Positions 11,173 through 22,836 of a DNA stretch of 64,000 nucleotides are shown here, one piece after another; within the stretch, counting starts at the first letter, position 1, and each line of letters starts with the position of its first letter. Location: assembly GCA_030737835.1 (NCBI GenBank), contig CM060855.1:12805927-12869926 (forward strand). Direction: 5' to 3'. The stretch is from Acorus gramineus (taxonomy: Eukaryota > Streptophyta > Magnoliopsida > Acorales > Acoraceae). A program made the position numbers and the translations under genes. Under the pieces are notes generated by a model that was given only the letters and a program-made list of their open reading frames with translations, was not told where the DNA came from and searched no databases.

Positions 11173-11856
11173 CTACTTGACCCTGACAAAGAAGATGCTG
11201 AGCTCAGGCCCGGACCCGCCACCATCCGGGTTGATCATGTACAAAGCCTCGGAGTCCTTGGACCCGACCACCTTCTCGAACCGCGCCCGCAAGTACGTCA
11301 ACTCCCCATCAACCACCGACGACTCCCCTTCCTGGCAAGGCAAGACTCCCGCCCCCATCGACACCCCTCTCAACATCCGCATCACGTACCGCTCATCGTC
11401 CGACGCGTTCTTCCTCCTTATCGAGTACCCGGACTTCCTCCCGTTGCAATACACGGCCCACACGAACTCCTCGAGGAGCCTCTTCTTGTTGGTCCTCGTC
11501 TCGCTCTCCAACGCGATCCGGACGAGACCCGATGCCATCTCCTTGTGGAAGGCGTTGGTGGGGATAGGGAGCTCGATGAGGAAGGCCGGGGAGGGGCTGT
11601 AGGGGTCGTCTTGTATGAGGAGAGAGAGACGGCTCTTGCGGAAGCCGAAGAGGGTGACCGTCGTGCCGTGGTGGGAAAGTAAGGCCTTGTTGGGCTTGCC
11701 GAGGAGGGTGATCACTTTGCATCCGGAGGTGAGGAGTGGGAATAGCTTGAACATGCGGAAGACGTTGAGCTTCGACGAGCGTTTGCCGACGTTGGAGGTG
11801 GAGGAGGGGGTTGTCGTCGTGTGCCGGAGAAGGGATACTAGGCCCGGTGTGTCCAT
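11173..11856 (-). CDS. MIZU-KUSSEI1-like protein (DUF617)
   Basis: A single GC-rich exon encoding 227 residues. The DUF617/MIZ1 domain spans about residues 66-224, with the family landmarks in order: TLFGFRKSR, SLLIQDDP, FLIELPIPT, KEMASGLVRIALE, LLEEFVWAVYCNGRKSGY, MRMLRGVSMGAGVLP, GELTYLRARFEKVVGSKDSEA, YMINPDG and GPELSIFFVR. Arabidopsis MIZ1 is needed for root hydrotropism and acts at the endoplasmic reticulum side of calcium signalling; most paralogues are uncharacterised, so the role of this copy is unknown. The first 35 residues are variable and Thr/Ser-rich. ATG 11856 is chosen as the longest start; the next Met (residue 35) would also keep the whole domain. Intronless structure is usual for this family. 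Confidence 0.92.
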   Translation of the reverse strand: MDTPGLVSLLRHTTTTPSSTSNVGKRSSKLNVFRMFKLFPLLTSGCKVITLLGKPNKALLSHHGTTVTLFGFRKSRLSLLIQDDPYSPSPAFLIELPIPTNAFHKEMASGLVRIALESETRTNKKRLLEEFVWAVYCNGRKSGYSIRRKNASDDERYVMRMLRGVSMGAGVLPCQEGESSVVDGELTYLRARFEKVVGSKDSEALYMINPDGGGSGPELSIFFVRVK

Positions 11857-11885
11857 TGTGATGAGGATGTTAAGTTTTTGTGTGC

Positions 11886-11894
11886 ATTTATATA
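11886..11894 (-). promoter_or_regulatory. TATA-like box upstream of the MIZ1-like gene
   Basis: TATATAAAT on the minus strand, only about 30 bp before the ATG at 11856. That would leave almost no leader, so either this TATA is not used, or translation starts further in. Confidence 0.35.
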
Positions 11895-13899
11895 TGGTTA
11901 TGACAAGGAGTGTAATGAAATGAATGTGATGAGTTTGGTGTCTTCTCTCTGGAATCTTTGGTGCTTATTGTTTCTTTTCACTTGTAAAACAAGTTGGTTA
12001 CAGTGTGCATTGGAAAGGCATGATGTTGACAAGGTTTTTTTTTTTTTTGAGTGAGTGAAGGGATAAGGGAAAGTAGAGGGAGGACCACCTTGATCAGTGC
12101 ATGGCTAGCTTTAGAAGAGATAGATACCATCAGATCTTATCAGTTATATATATAAGATACTACTGACATGTGATATTAACTAATAAACTATTACAATCTC
12201 ATATGTTTTATATGTGTTTTTATCGCACATTAATTTTTTTTTAATTGTGATTAATGAGATCTGATCAGATCTAATCATGATTGAATTAAGGATGAGACAG
12301 TAGGATTTGAAAGGGAGGAAAAGAAGGGTGGGGACCCTTGATGCCTTCTTTGGTTTGGCATGTGCTGCTCTTATCATCACATGGATGTGGGCATATATCA
12401 TTGCTTCTTTATTCTCATTTTTGTGGTTCCCAATCTCTCATATGAAATTCAGCTACTGTTGAGAGGCTGCTTAAACCACCTAATTAAATCTAATTAGAAC
12501 ACGATATGGTTCAAACTTTAAGTTACTTTTTGAATTACCTGAACTAATTTTCAAGTGATTTTGGAATTTAATTTGATGTGGTTGCTACAATAAGTTTGGT
12601 GTGGCACATAAGATGGAGTTTTTAATGACTTAAAATTTAATTAGTTAAGGTGTCATGACCAGGTGAAATTTATGATCTCGATACGTATGTCTCAACGAAT
12701 CAAATTATGTCGTAAGCTTGAAACAATTCAGAGTCCCCATTTAAAATGCTAAAGCGTTGTACGCATGTGCAAATGTTGTCCTTACTAAATGGCCGCAGTC
12801 ACCCATTTTTTAGACCTGTATTTATTGCATATGGACTTCCATATTATAGTGAGATCTATTGAATCCATTTAGAACTGCTAAAATTTATCTATCCTGTTAT
12901 TATAATCCAACATTGGGGGATATGTTATGACTGATCGATTAGTCACAAACACTCCTGAGAAATTTTGGAATGTCTATAAAACCACAAAAATGAAAAGAAA
13001 CCTATTTTGATAGCCAAAATGAATGACTCAAGGGACAAATGAATAAAAAATAACAGAGGTTATAAGTTTGAAAAAACAATATTTGATAATGTTGCGTACA
13101 CGGTGTTTCTTTTCCCTCAGAGAACCAGTTGATCTAAACTGCAATTATTAGATCCCCTCCAATATAAGTTTTATATGCTAAATTTGGAACTAATAATTGA
13201 CATGATTGTTCATTTATATATAAATGTTTTTTTTTTGGCAGTATAGGTCATGATCAAATACATCTCTCTAGGTTAAACCAAACATCACGGTATCTACTAG
13301 TTAAGACAATTTTTCCATAAACATGTGCAATGTATGTGATGAATTATCCAAAAATATTCTAATGTCTGTCTCACTATATGAGCCTAGCTAGTTTTAACTA
13401 ACCCAGCATAAGTATGTCGGCCTCTGTCTCATATACTGTCTTCACTCGTTGAGTAGTTGGTTTTGTAAGGTTATATGCTTGTTGAGTGAGGACAACAAAC
13501 ATATTATTTAGGATCGAGTTAATATATTTTAAGCAATGTCACATGCAGATGGTCCATTTAGTTTTTTTTTTTTTTCATTTTACACATCAGTGATCCATGA
13601 AAGGAAAATAAAAAGTACAGCTTTGTGTTTGTCAGCACAGTGTTGATGATAGAAAATAACAACCAAACGATGCTAGACAGAGATTACAAGGGCATAGGCA
13701 CCAAAAATATGAGTTTACATCAGAATTCCACTTATGTCAATACTTTGTGTTAGGTGTGACATTGGCCTTGGTGCACAGTGGCGCGCAATGATGAGGGTTG
13801 GCTATTAGGCTAATCGAAGGAGACATATCCATCTTATCAAACAGTACTAGTGTCTTGTCTTAAGACATCAGCGATAATAAGGTTGCGTATACACTGGTT
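11895..13899. other. Intergenic, promoter side of the MIZ1-like gene
   Basis: AT-rich with CAACTTG/GATCTGATC-type words near 12250-12290 and T-runs. No gene or classified repeat seen. Confidence 0.45.
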
Positions 13900-14275
13900 G
13901 TTGGAAACAGACATGAATTATTTTTTATGGGTCCGAATAAGATGGGACATAAATTTATTGCTCTATGTATTTATATTGGATAAATAACAATATAAATTGA
14001 ATAAACAAATGTGTGAGATTTGATAGACGTGATAATTTTTAGAATGTATGTAGTAAATTATTAAATGAAATAAATTTTTTAAAATAATAGAGAATGACAT
14101 TTTTATCCATTGGTATAGATAAGCCTTGATAAATGATTCTAGTTTTTCTTTAAAATTATCCTAACTTATCCATACATAACTATCAGAGTTTATCCAAAGA
14201 AAACAAACAGTGAATAAAGACTATTATCCAGTATTCACCCCTATTATCTATTAATTCTCCACCACAAATGGAGGG
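13900..14275 (-). mobile_element. Harbinger-like MITE copy, reversed
   Basis: Read on the minus strand this matches the family at 36897 and 53818: CATAACTATC, TTATCCTAACTTATCC, GATAAGCCTTGATAA and TTTTTATCCATTGG occur in the same order but inverted. The right boundary near 14275 ends ACAAATGGAGGG; the left boundary is approximate. Confidence 0.55.
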
Positions 14276-14672
14276 TACAAGAATAAATTACTATGCTAAT
14301 GGAATAAATAATTTTTTGTTTGGTTGTGTTTTTAATTATTCTAATTAAAAAACATAATAATAAAGTTTATATTGTTTGATTGACCATGGATAAGTTGTGG
14401 ATAAAATATAAATAAAAATTGTGGATAAAATGTGCATAAGGCATGGATAGGATTTATAAAAGAGAAAAAACTATTTTGATCCGTGGGCCCTCTATGATTT
14501 ATAAGAGGCGATGACAATTGATTTGACAGTGGGACTCCTTTATACCAGTGTAATGGATTGGGTGGAATAACACAATTCCAATGATGACCTAGAATACAAA
14601 TACCAGCTTATTCCCACCTATTCTGACATAGTTATACATATCTATTCCTTTTACTCAAACAAATTTTTAGGC
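14276..14672 (-). mobile_element. Second reversed Harbinger-like MITE, adjacent
   Basis: Inverse match to the element at 45085-45525: shared blocks include GATTTATAAGAGGCGATGAC, TTGATTTGACAGTGGG, TGGATAAAATGTG and TTTTACTCAAACAAA. It lies end to end with the previous copy, so one may have inserted beside or into the other. Boundaries approximate. Confidence 0.5.
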
Positions 14673-15799
14673 TTAATCTTCCCATATTCCCTCAAATTCT
14701 CGTCCTATTTCACTACCCAACAACTTAGTCATTCGCTTGGTCAAATCACTCATACGATAATTTAGTCATTTAGGGCGTTGTTCCCCACCATATTATTTAC
14801 AGCTTCCCATTTATCTTGTTAGCCATCTAGCAAATTATATTATTATTTAAATGAGGTATATACCTTGTCAATTTTTACATTTGCTAAAAATGGATCAATT
14901 CAATTCGAGATAGAGCAATATACACTTTTTAACAAAGCATATATCTCATCCTATGAGGTTTACTATTTTAAAATTTTAATACATGTGAGGACTATACGTA
15001 AGACTCTATTTGAGGCTATTCCTTACATTATATTTTTTTAAATGTATAATGTAAGGAATGGCGCCAGATGAAACAGAAAAGAGAAATGAAAAAGAAGTTC
15101 TGAAAGCAATTTATGACCCCTATTTATGGAATTTACTTCAAATTTTTTATTTAATTACTATTCACTGAGCAAAAAAAATGTATGGGCTACTAATCCATGA
15201 GTTTAATTGAAAAGTTGGTTTTAGGTGAAAGCTGTTTTTGAATCTCATATCCAAACTGACCTTGAGTGAATTAGAATTTTGGATAAGAAGCTAGACTCCA
15301 CATTTAGAGCCAAGACATTATTTTGGGATCGGTTGAACTAAATTCTTTTGGTAAAATTCTTACTCTATATTCTTGCTAAAACTATAAAGTAAGATTTTAC
15401 ATAAACTAAAAAAACATATAAAAAATATATATTCAAAATAGACTAAACAACTAAGTACATTCAATAAATATTTAGTGAAAATGACATAGATATGTATAAA
15501 AAACTATATAACAAAATGAAAACATTTAAATACAAAAAATTCCATTAATTTTTAAATAAATGGTAAAGTGATTGATGATATAGAACTCTCTGATAATTAA
15601 AATTAAAACAAAAGAAAAAATGAAAACTTAAAAATGTCACACAAGGAGAGAGCAATTTACATTATAATTTTTATTTATTGAAATTCAAAAAAAGTTTTAT
15701 TGAAAAAACTTGTTAATGATAGTTTTTATGAACAAGTTGGTTAAGAGCAGTTTTTATAAATAAAAAAAAAATTAAGCATTGGTTCCAAACAGGGCTTTG
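14673..15799. other. Intergenic AT-rich stretch
   Basis: No gene. About 15220-15795 ends GGTTCCAAACAGGGCTTTG, which resembles a hAT-type MITE terminus, but a matching left end was not found. Confidence 0.35.
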
Positions 15800-15945
15800 A
15801 ACTTATTTTTTTTTGTGGGTAAATTATTTTTTTTAATCAAATTTTTACCTATCAGCAGATAGCAAGACTCGAACTCAAGTCCTCTCACTAAAGAAGAGAT
15901 ATCTCTCTCATCCTACTGAGATGACATTACTTGTTTGGAGCTAAT
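15800..15945 (-). mobile_element. tRNA-derived SINE-like sequence
   Basis: On the minus strand an A-box-like CTCAGTAGGATGAG is followed about 40 nt later by a B-box-like GAGTTCGAGTC, the internal pol III promoter layout of tRNA-derived SINEs. T-runs on the left (plus strand) would be the poly-A tail. No target duplication could be assigned. Confidence 0.45.
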
Positions 15946-16668
15946 TTATCAATTTTGATTCTCTAAAAAAAAAACTGCTATCCACTATTAGAACAACCAA
16001 CCTATGTGTTTGCTTCCACTTTTGATTCCACAAAAGCATAATCAGAACTAAATATGTTAATTCAACAATGTTTTAATTGTATCTCTTTGTTTGGTGTCAT
16101 ATGCATTTATATGAAGAGTTCTTTCTTTTCTGTATGACTTTCAAATAAATACATACAATCCACAAACTAAAAGTGGGCTTTATTTTAGGGTTGGGTGAAT
16201 CAAAGCCAAACACTTTTATGTTAGCTTGTTGAGGTTGCACCCTGATTCAAGTCCACATTACTCATAAGTTGCATTATTTGCACACCTTAATAGCAAAGTG
16301 TTCATTTAATTCCCAAGTTACATATTGCATTATTTTTGGTTCTTTACTTTACAAGAGATACTTTTCAAAATCTTAATATTATTTAAAATTGTGTGCCGAC
16401 CAAGCCAAGATTGTTAGGTAGTGTAGATATCAAGGGCCTACTATAATTGGCCCCATCACATTGCAGAACAGTGACTAAAAATGAAAAACGAGCAAACTTA
16501 AAAGCTGAAAACTTTCCAGTTTGCATAAAGGTGTGACATCTGTATATTCTTTTATGTGATGTTATACACATTTCTTATATGCGCAGTCTTTACTATCACA
16601 TTTCATTAAGGATGTATATGCATTTTTAGAATGTTTCTTATTTAATATGTACACATGTAATTATTTTT
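15946..16668. other. Intergenic AT-rich stretch
   Basis: No gene or classified repeat seen. Confidence 0.45.
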
Positions 16669-17205
16669 GGGGAAAAATCCATACAACCACCTATAAATTG
16701 ATTGAAATCCATATAACCCTTTGACTTTTCTTAAAATTCATATAACCTCTTGAAAACACCTAGTAAATCCAAATAACCCACTGCTTAAAATTTATGTTTA
16801 TAGATTATGAATATTTTTTTGAATATTATGTTTGGTTAACCTTGATAGAAAATACAGTATACCAAAAAAGCCCTATAATGCGTTAAAAATGTAAAACAAT
16901 CTTCTGTAAATGACGAGTTTACCCTTCCGGATAGAGTTTTATAATATATCTATAGATGATAAAATCGTTATTTTCATAGGATTTTTTGCATTTTTAATAT
17001 ATTTTAGGGTTTTTTTAGTATATTATGTTTTCAATTAAGGTTAACCAAATAAAATATTTACAAAATATTTATCATTTATCAATAAAAATTTTAAGCAGGG
17101 GGTTATTTGGATTTACTAGGTGTTTTTAGGGGGTTATATGGATTTTAAGAAAAGTCAGGGGATTATATGGATTTCAGTCAGATTTTAGCCCCCTGAATTT
17201 TTCCC
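16669..17205. mobile_element. Foldback MITE, copy A
   Basis: 537 bp that is almost entirely a large inverted repeat: the left half (ATCCATATAACCCTTTGAC, CACCTAGTAAATCCAAATAA) reappears inverted in the right half (TTATTTGGATTTACTAGGTG, GGGGATTATATGGAT). It starts GGGGAAAAATCC and ends GAATTTTTCCC. TTATTTTT flanks it on both sides (16661-16668 and 17206-17213), an 8-bp (perhaps 9-bp) target duplication. Long arms and duplication length suggest a Mutator-like or hAT-like mover. No protein. Confidence 0.75.
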
Positions 17206-18310
17206 TTATTTTTTTTATAAAAATACGTATTTGTAACATTAAATGTTCACTTAAAAAAAATTCAAAATATAGGAGGATTGCATGTTGGATTGTACTTACC
17301 ACTATTTTATTTTATTTTTTGATGCGTCCATGTAACTTGAATAGGGAAAAAAAAAAAATCTTATTCCAACTGTTTCATTAAAAGAGCAATAGGAAAAAGA
17401 GGAACAACAAACATGATTTTGATTCTTTGTAGAAGAAGGCATAAATGATTGAATTGTATATATCAAATTCGTTTGGTAATCCATCACATTGTTGTGTTGA
17501 CTCAAGTGAGATGCATTGGTGACCCAACCATCTCAATTTATTGGAGCCAACCAATGACAATGTGTCACATACTAATTAATTTGTTAAATTTGAAGGGATA
17601 GGTTCAGAACACAATCTTAGAATTAATATTCTGAATACCTGAAATGGAGGCTGTTGAGAGCTTCACACCCACGACCTATTCTCTTTATATTATGAATGAT
17701 TATAAATAAATATTGCATGAATGGCCCGACAGGGTAGGCCTTGCTCAGGTTCAATTTATTCAGTCAAGGTTGATTTAATTTTGTAGAAAATATTTTTGGG
17801 GTTTTATTATCTTTCCCAAAAATAATTTAATAAAAGTAAAAAGAAAAACCAATGTTTGTGTAATACTTAAATTTTCTTTTTTTAAAAAAAGATATGTACT
17901 CATACAAAAAACGCAGCCACAATAAAAAATTAATAATTATAACTTAATTGATTAAACTGTATTTTTACAAGACATGCAAAAGGACAATGAATGATACACT
18001 TAACTGCAATCTAAACCATATAAAGATAGACTTGCAAATTATTGATTTGTTTAACTTGTTGATTAACATGCGGTCAGACTTTTTTTTATATAAAATATGG
18101 TAATTTTTTTTTTAAAATAGGAGGTAAGTCTAGCTAGTTAAATAATAATGGATTTAGTTATAATCGATGTGATTTATCCACATCCTACATGCCAAACATC
18201 AAACAATGCCCATAAAATATGAATAATGTTAGGGATAAATGAACAATATATATATGAGTTGTACATGCTTTGGATTTTTAAGTAAGCATAAGCATCTATA
18301 AAAAATAAAA
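17206..18310. other. Intergenic between two foldback MITEs
   Basis: AT-rich with A/T runs. No gene or classified repeat seen. Confidence 0.45.
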
Positions 18311-18840
18311 GGGAAATATCCATATAACCCCTTGTAAATTGTTCAAAATCCATATAACCCTTTGACTTTTCCTAAAACTCATATAACCCCCTAAAAATAT
18401 CTATGTAAATCCAAATAGTTCATTGAGTTAAATTTTTGTTGACATATTAAGATTATTTTACGAATATTTTGTCTGGTTAACCTTGGATGAAAACATAATA
18501 TACCAAAAACTTCTATAATGTGTTAAAAATACAAAAAATCATCTGTAAATGATAATTTTATCCCTTCAGATAGGGTTCTATAATCCATCTGGATGGGTAA
18601 AATTGTCATTGACAGAGAGTTCACGGTATTTTTAACACATTGTATTGGGTTTTTGGTATACTGTGCTTTCACTTAGGGTTAAACAGACAAAATATTCCTC
18701 ATATGTTAATGGAAGTTTAATTAATTTAGGGGTTATTTGGATTTACATAGGTGTTTTTAGGGGATCACGTGGACTTTAAGAAAAATCAAGGGGTTATATG
18801 GATTTTAGACAGTTTACAGGGGGTTATTTAGAATTTTTCC
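18311..18840. mobile_element. Foldback MITE, copy B
   Basis: Same family as copy A: starts GGGAAATATCCATATAACCC, shares CCAAATA, TAATATACCAAAAAC and GGGGTTATTTGGATTTACA blocks, and ends GAATTTTTCC. The two halves are inverted copies. Flanks are A-rich (AAAATAAAA and AAAAAAAAA), so the duplication is plausible but not decisive. Same orientation as copy A, 1.1 kb away. Confidence 0.7.
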
Positions 18841-19928
18841 AAAAAAAAAATATGTACCACCACAATCGATTGTATAAACAACTTAACTAAGAAAAAATAC
18901 ATGCTTCATCTATATATCATTAATGAAATAAGACACATGAGGTTGTATAAATGGATTGCATGTAGCAACTTCGTAAATTTTAGTTATCATTCTAATTCCA
19001 TTTTGTTCTCTCCTGGCTTGAGTCCCTTTATATCCCCCCTAACAATATATCCCCCTCCCCCTCATCTCTAGATCATTGTCAATTTGGGTTTGGTCAAGTG
19101 CTTGCCACGTTAAAGTGATATTTATGTGAAAATCAAACATACTTTAAACATTTTATGATATCTATCTATGTTGCACATCCTCATTTATCCACTCATTTAT
19201 CCACACATGAACTTTCAACACAGAGAAGGAACTCATCAATCTTGGAGTTCCTTCTCTTCAGGGATCTAGCTATGAAGACGGTTTCTTCGGTTGCCCTTTA
19301 ATTGATTCATTACCAATAATCTTCATGTGATTCATGTATAGTAGGTTTAATTCAAAACACGGTTTGAATAATTATATTTTTGGAGAAAAACCAAAACCTA
19401 CAAAATATGTTTTCATGTATGTCCCAAATTTTGAATGATTGATTGGAAAATATGACTAATTTTTAATTGTAAACCACTTCAAAACAGCTTTCCAAAAAAA
19501 AAAATGTAATGTGAAAATCAATTTTTTCCAATTGGAAAATAAAGAAGAAAAAGATATCTGATAATCAAACTGTGTTCCCAAATATATAAGATTCATTAAT
19601 TTTTAAGGGTTTTCTATTTTATCATATATTATTTCATTGGTACATGAATGGTTTGCTTTTGTTAGAAATCATGATTGTTATGATAAACAATAGTTGATTA
19701 TCACAATTAGGGGCCAATTACTTTGTAAAATAGATATATATCTTGTGGAAAAATTATTAATTAACCATCTAATTTTTACAAAGATTTATTTTGGTACTAG
19801 CTGAAACTTCACTCCATTATGAACTTTAAATTTAAACAATTTCAAACAATTCTTCAAATCTAACATCTTAAATTTAAATTTCAATGAAAAAAAAACTATC
19901 TAAAAGAACTACAAGAGTGGCCATGCAT
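18841..19928. other. Intergenic AT-rich stretch
   Basis: No gene. It ends in the SINE target duplication at 19917-19928. Confidence 0.45.
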
Positions 19929-20142
19929 TTTTTTTTTATATATTGGAGGGATCCCTCGTTGTTGACTTTACGGTCGAGCTAGAAAGATTACCTCCGCCTG
20001 TTTGTCCCGGTCCTACGAAATTTTTTTTCGAATAATCCCCAACAAACAGGTTGGTAAGTCAGCACCAAAACTCAAATCCAAGACCTACTCTTAATATATG
20101 TAAGCCCTGAATCGTTGTGCTATGATAACTGGGGGTAAGTAT
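19929..20142 (-). mobile_element. SINE with perfect 12-bp target duplication
   Basis: GTGGCCATGCAT occurs at 19917-19928 and again at 20143-20154. The insert is 214 bp. Its left edge on the plus strand is poly-T, meaning a poly-A tail on the minus strand. The minus-strand head (near 20140) reads CCAGTTATCATAGCACAACG, with GGATTTGAGTTTTGG about 50 nt on as a B-box-like element. This is the signature of a tRNA-related SINE inserted by target-primed reverse transcription. A shorter relative is at about 34192. Confidence 0.8.
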
Positions 20143-20485
20143 GTGGCCATGCATGTTGCTCCAAAGAAAATAATAAGACAAGGGGCCTACTCTTAACGTG
20201 CACTTGAGGGAGGAGTTTCTACATGATCTAGGTGGTGGTGGTGGTGGGAGCCCATCATGAAAAGAACCATGAAATGAAATAGAGAGGGAATAGTAGAGGT
20301 AGGGTAGAGCACACCCCACCATGTGAAATTGGCTGCATATTTTTCTTTTTCTTGTACATGGTTTCCCACTTCTGGTCCTCTCCAGATGCACTGCCTCAAT
20401 TTCCTTCTGCTTCTTTTTTCTTTATGAGATTATCTTTTCCAACTCCATCCATTGGTGAGTGAAAGCGAGTTTTCATGTTATATCT

Positions 20486-20695
20486 GGAGAGTTTGGATCC
20501 ACTCAAACACGCATTTGATCAATATTATCAGTATTCAATAGGAAAATGGCACATACACCCAACAATTGGGCTACCGTCTATGAATCGAACTGCACAATCA
20601 ATTGATGAGTGCATGTGTCACTATCCTATTGGATACTGATGGTATTGATCAAGCCCAAAAGTGTGTGACAAATAACTACCCAAATCTAAGAATCC
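20486..20695. mobile_element. MITE with about 50-bp inverted termini
   Basis: The left arm (TTGATCAATATTATCAGTAT, TCAATAGGAAAATGGCACAT) is inverted in the right arm (ATGTGTCACTATCCTATTGG, ATACTGATGGTATTGATCAA). Total about 210 bp, with no coding content. Outer boundaries and target duplication not resolved. Confidence 0.65.
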
Positions 20696-20699
20696 CCAA

Positions 20700-21200
20700 T
20701 TCACTGATGAATGTATTGTCTTTGCAACAACCACAAAAAACGGTTTGACTTATTAATCTCAAACCCGTGATGCTTGCAAAATTTGTGAGAATCTCCTTGA
20801 GACACCTATCAGAATACAGGGTGATTGCTGCAAAGAGGATGAGATCATCCAAGAAGATTAAATGTCTTATGGAGGATTTTTTTTTATAAAAAAAAATGAA
20901 GAAATCTTGTTTTGAGTGTCATTGCTTCAACCATCCTTTGTGAAAGGATGTCCATGCCAAGAATAAACATAATTGGTTGGAGGGGGGTCTCCTTGTCTCG
21001 GGCCCGATGAGCTCTCAAAGAAACCATATGGTGAGCTGTTTATGAGAACAGAAAAGAAGCCATGATCCAATTTATCTATGTGTAGTTGAAATCAAATTCT
21101 TTGGTTATGCATGGATGAAATTTTATGGATAACATTAGTATAATTCGAAGAAGTACTAGGTAATGCACTGTGTCCCACGCTTTATTTAGGAATAGTGGAT
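20700..21200 (-). pseudogene. LINE reverse transcriptase fragment, broken
   Basis: Minus-strand translation, over several frames, gives plant LINE reverse-transcriptase blocks in order: FHPCITKEF and WIMASF (about 21040-21130), a decayed R.GDK motif followed by FILGMDILSQRMVEAM (about 20925-21010), then HLIFLDDLILFAA (20830-20865), where FLDD stands for the catalytic FADD box, and LKEILTNFASITGL further on. Stops and shifts between blocks show that it is dead. Same strand as the zinc-knuckle fragment at 21774, which could be ORF1 of the same element. Confidence 0.7.
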
Positions 21201-21261
21201 GCGGGGCTTTGCACAGTTGGGTTTTGTTTAGGGGAGAGAGGGTGTTTTGTTCACTTAGGTC

Positions 21262-21400
21262 ATTTTATCATGTTGGATTGTGTGAACCGCCAATATGGTT
21301 TAAGGGTACATAGGTTTTAGAGAGGGGCAAGGGTATACAGGTTTTTTTTTATCATGTTGGTGGATTATGTGAAACACAAATATGGTTTGAGGGGGTGATG
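21262..21400. repeat. 82-bp imperfect tandem duplication
   Basis: TTTTATCATGTTGG followed by GATT.TGTGAA.C and AATATGGTTT.AGGG occurs twice, about 82 bp apart, between the two LINE fragments. Confidence 0.6.
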
Positions 21401-21773
21401 ATAGGAAGGGATGTATAATGAAGCCCTAGGAGTAAGGGTCAATGTTTGTTATACATATACAATTATATATCTATCTATATTATTAATCAAGAGTGTTTTC
21501 AATTTCGTCACTAGATTTTTTTTAAAGATATATTGAATATACTGAATGAATGATGGTGATCGTGCCACATCATCATATTTTTTTGTTATTATTTTTTATT
21601 AGATTTAAGTTAAGATAATAATAAAATATACGCGATAAACAACTAATTTTGAGTCAAATATAAATTTTAACATTTAATCACACTTTTCACTATGAAATAG
21701 TCTTTTTTTGGAAAAACCTATTTCACATATATAAATATATATAAAAAAAACTCTTTCCAACTAGCTATTATTT

Positions 21774-22055
21774 TTATACGCATGTTTTTTTTCTTTCCTT
21801 ATACTCTTTTACATGTTCCTTTCTTGTTTGTCCCATCACCTGACGGCCCCAACTGTTGAAACAAGAGGATCTTCTGTGTCCAACTCCGTCACACTCCCAA
21901 CACCTAGACGACTCTCTACAATGAACCGCCCAGTGTCCAAGATCGAGGCACCTGAAGCAGTACGTATCATGTTCCCATCGATTATCAACATCCCCTCCTT
22001 CAATCCGAGCTCCACCGCCTAGCCTCTGATAGCCGTCCCCTCGTCTCGCACCCAC
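21774..22055 (-). pseudogene. Zinc-knuckle (CCHC) fragment of a retroelement
   Basis: An open 93-codon frame contains two knuckles: CFRCLDLGHWAVHC and CWECDGVGHRRSSC, each C-x2-C-x4-H-x4-C. The paired form matches the nucleic-acid-binding protein (ORF1/gag) of plant LINEs. The frame has no upstream domain, so it is a remnant. Read with the reverse-transcriptase fragment at 20.7-21.2 kb it could be one 5'-to-3' LINE on the minus strand with most of the middle deleted. Confidence 0.65.
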
Positions 22056-22836
22056 TCGTCACCACTCCCTCCACCGGTCTCACCATTCTTTTTGGTTTAC
22101 AGTCCCAGGACGGGGTGTTTTTATTATCTCAACATAAATCTAATAAAAAATAATAACAAAAAATTTTTTAACATGAAGAGAGTCCATTTTATATGTATGT
22201 TTTCTTCTTTTCTTATTGTAATTTTTTCTCATCCCATTCAGAATTTGTAATTCAAAATCATAAACAAAATCAGATAGCAAACTTCTACCTTTTGAAAGAA
22301 AAAAAATTGATAATATAGTGTTGTACGAGTATTGTAAAAAGATTCGTTTACGCTATGCTCGAGTTTGACTCGGTTAAAAAAAAAAAAAAAAATTGTTGGG
22401 TGAAGATGAGTACACACTCCTCAAAAGAGAATCCAATCGGCTGGGGCAGCTTTAGATGAAAAAGAAAAAAAAATGTCTTTCATTCGTAATTTCGTACGGG
22501 AAGTACGAGCAGAGCGTGCGACGGTGTGAGTACACCTCCGGCCTCTTCATCTCATCCCTTTCGGACCTTAACAAACCAAACCGGATGCAAGACTGGGCTA
22601 GGATCAGGATGTGCTGCTCCACACAGGATGAGAGATCCCGAGGCCCGGCCCATTTAAGATACCATGAGCATCTCAGAATCCGAGCACAACGTATATTCCA
22701 CAAAAAGAAAAGGCCAAGAATGTTGAATCACTGACGTTTAAAAACGTTCATAACATACGTGGCATAGCCTAAGTGCCATCTGCCCAAAATTTTGGGAGTC
22801 AAACGATAGTCTGAAATCTCTCCAACCACTTTCAGC
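22056..22836. other. 5' region of the phosphoglycerate-mutase-like gene
   Basis: AT-rich, then more GC-rich from about 22490. It should hold the promoter and leader of the gene starting at 22837. No clear TATA box. An open frame at 22456-22734 (+) has no recognisable domain. Confidence 0.4.

Noticed and set aside
11128-11923. Plus-strand and alternate-frame ORFs
   Set aside because: Shadows of the MIZ1-like gene.
20059-20399. 110-codon minus-strand frame
   Set aside because: Starts outside and runs into a SINE; no domain.
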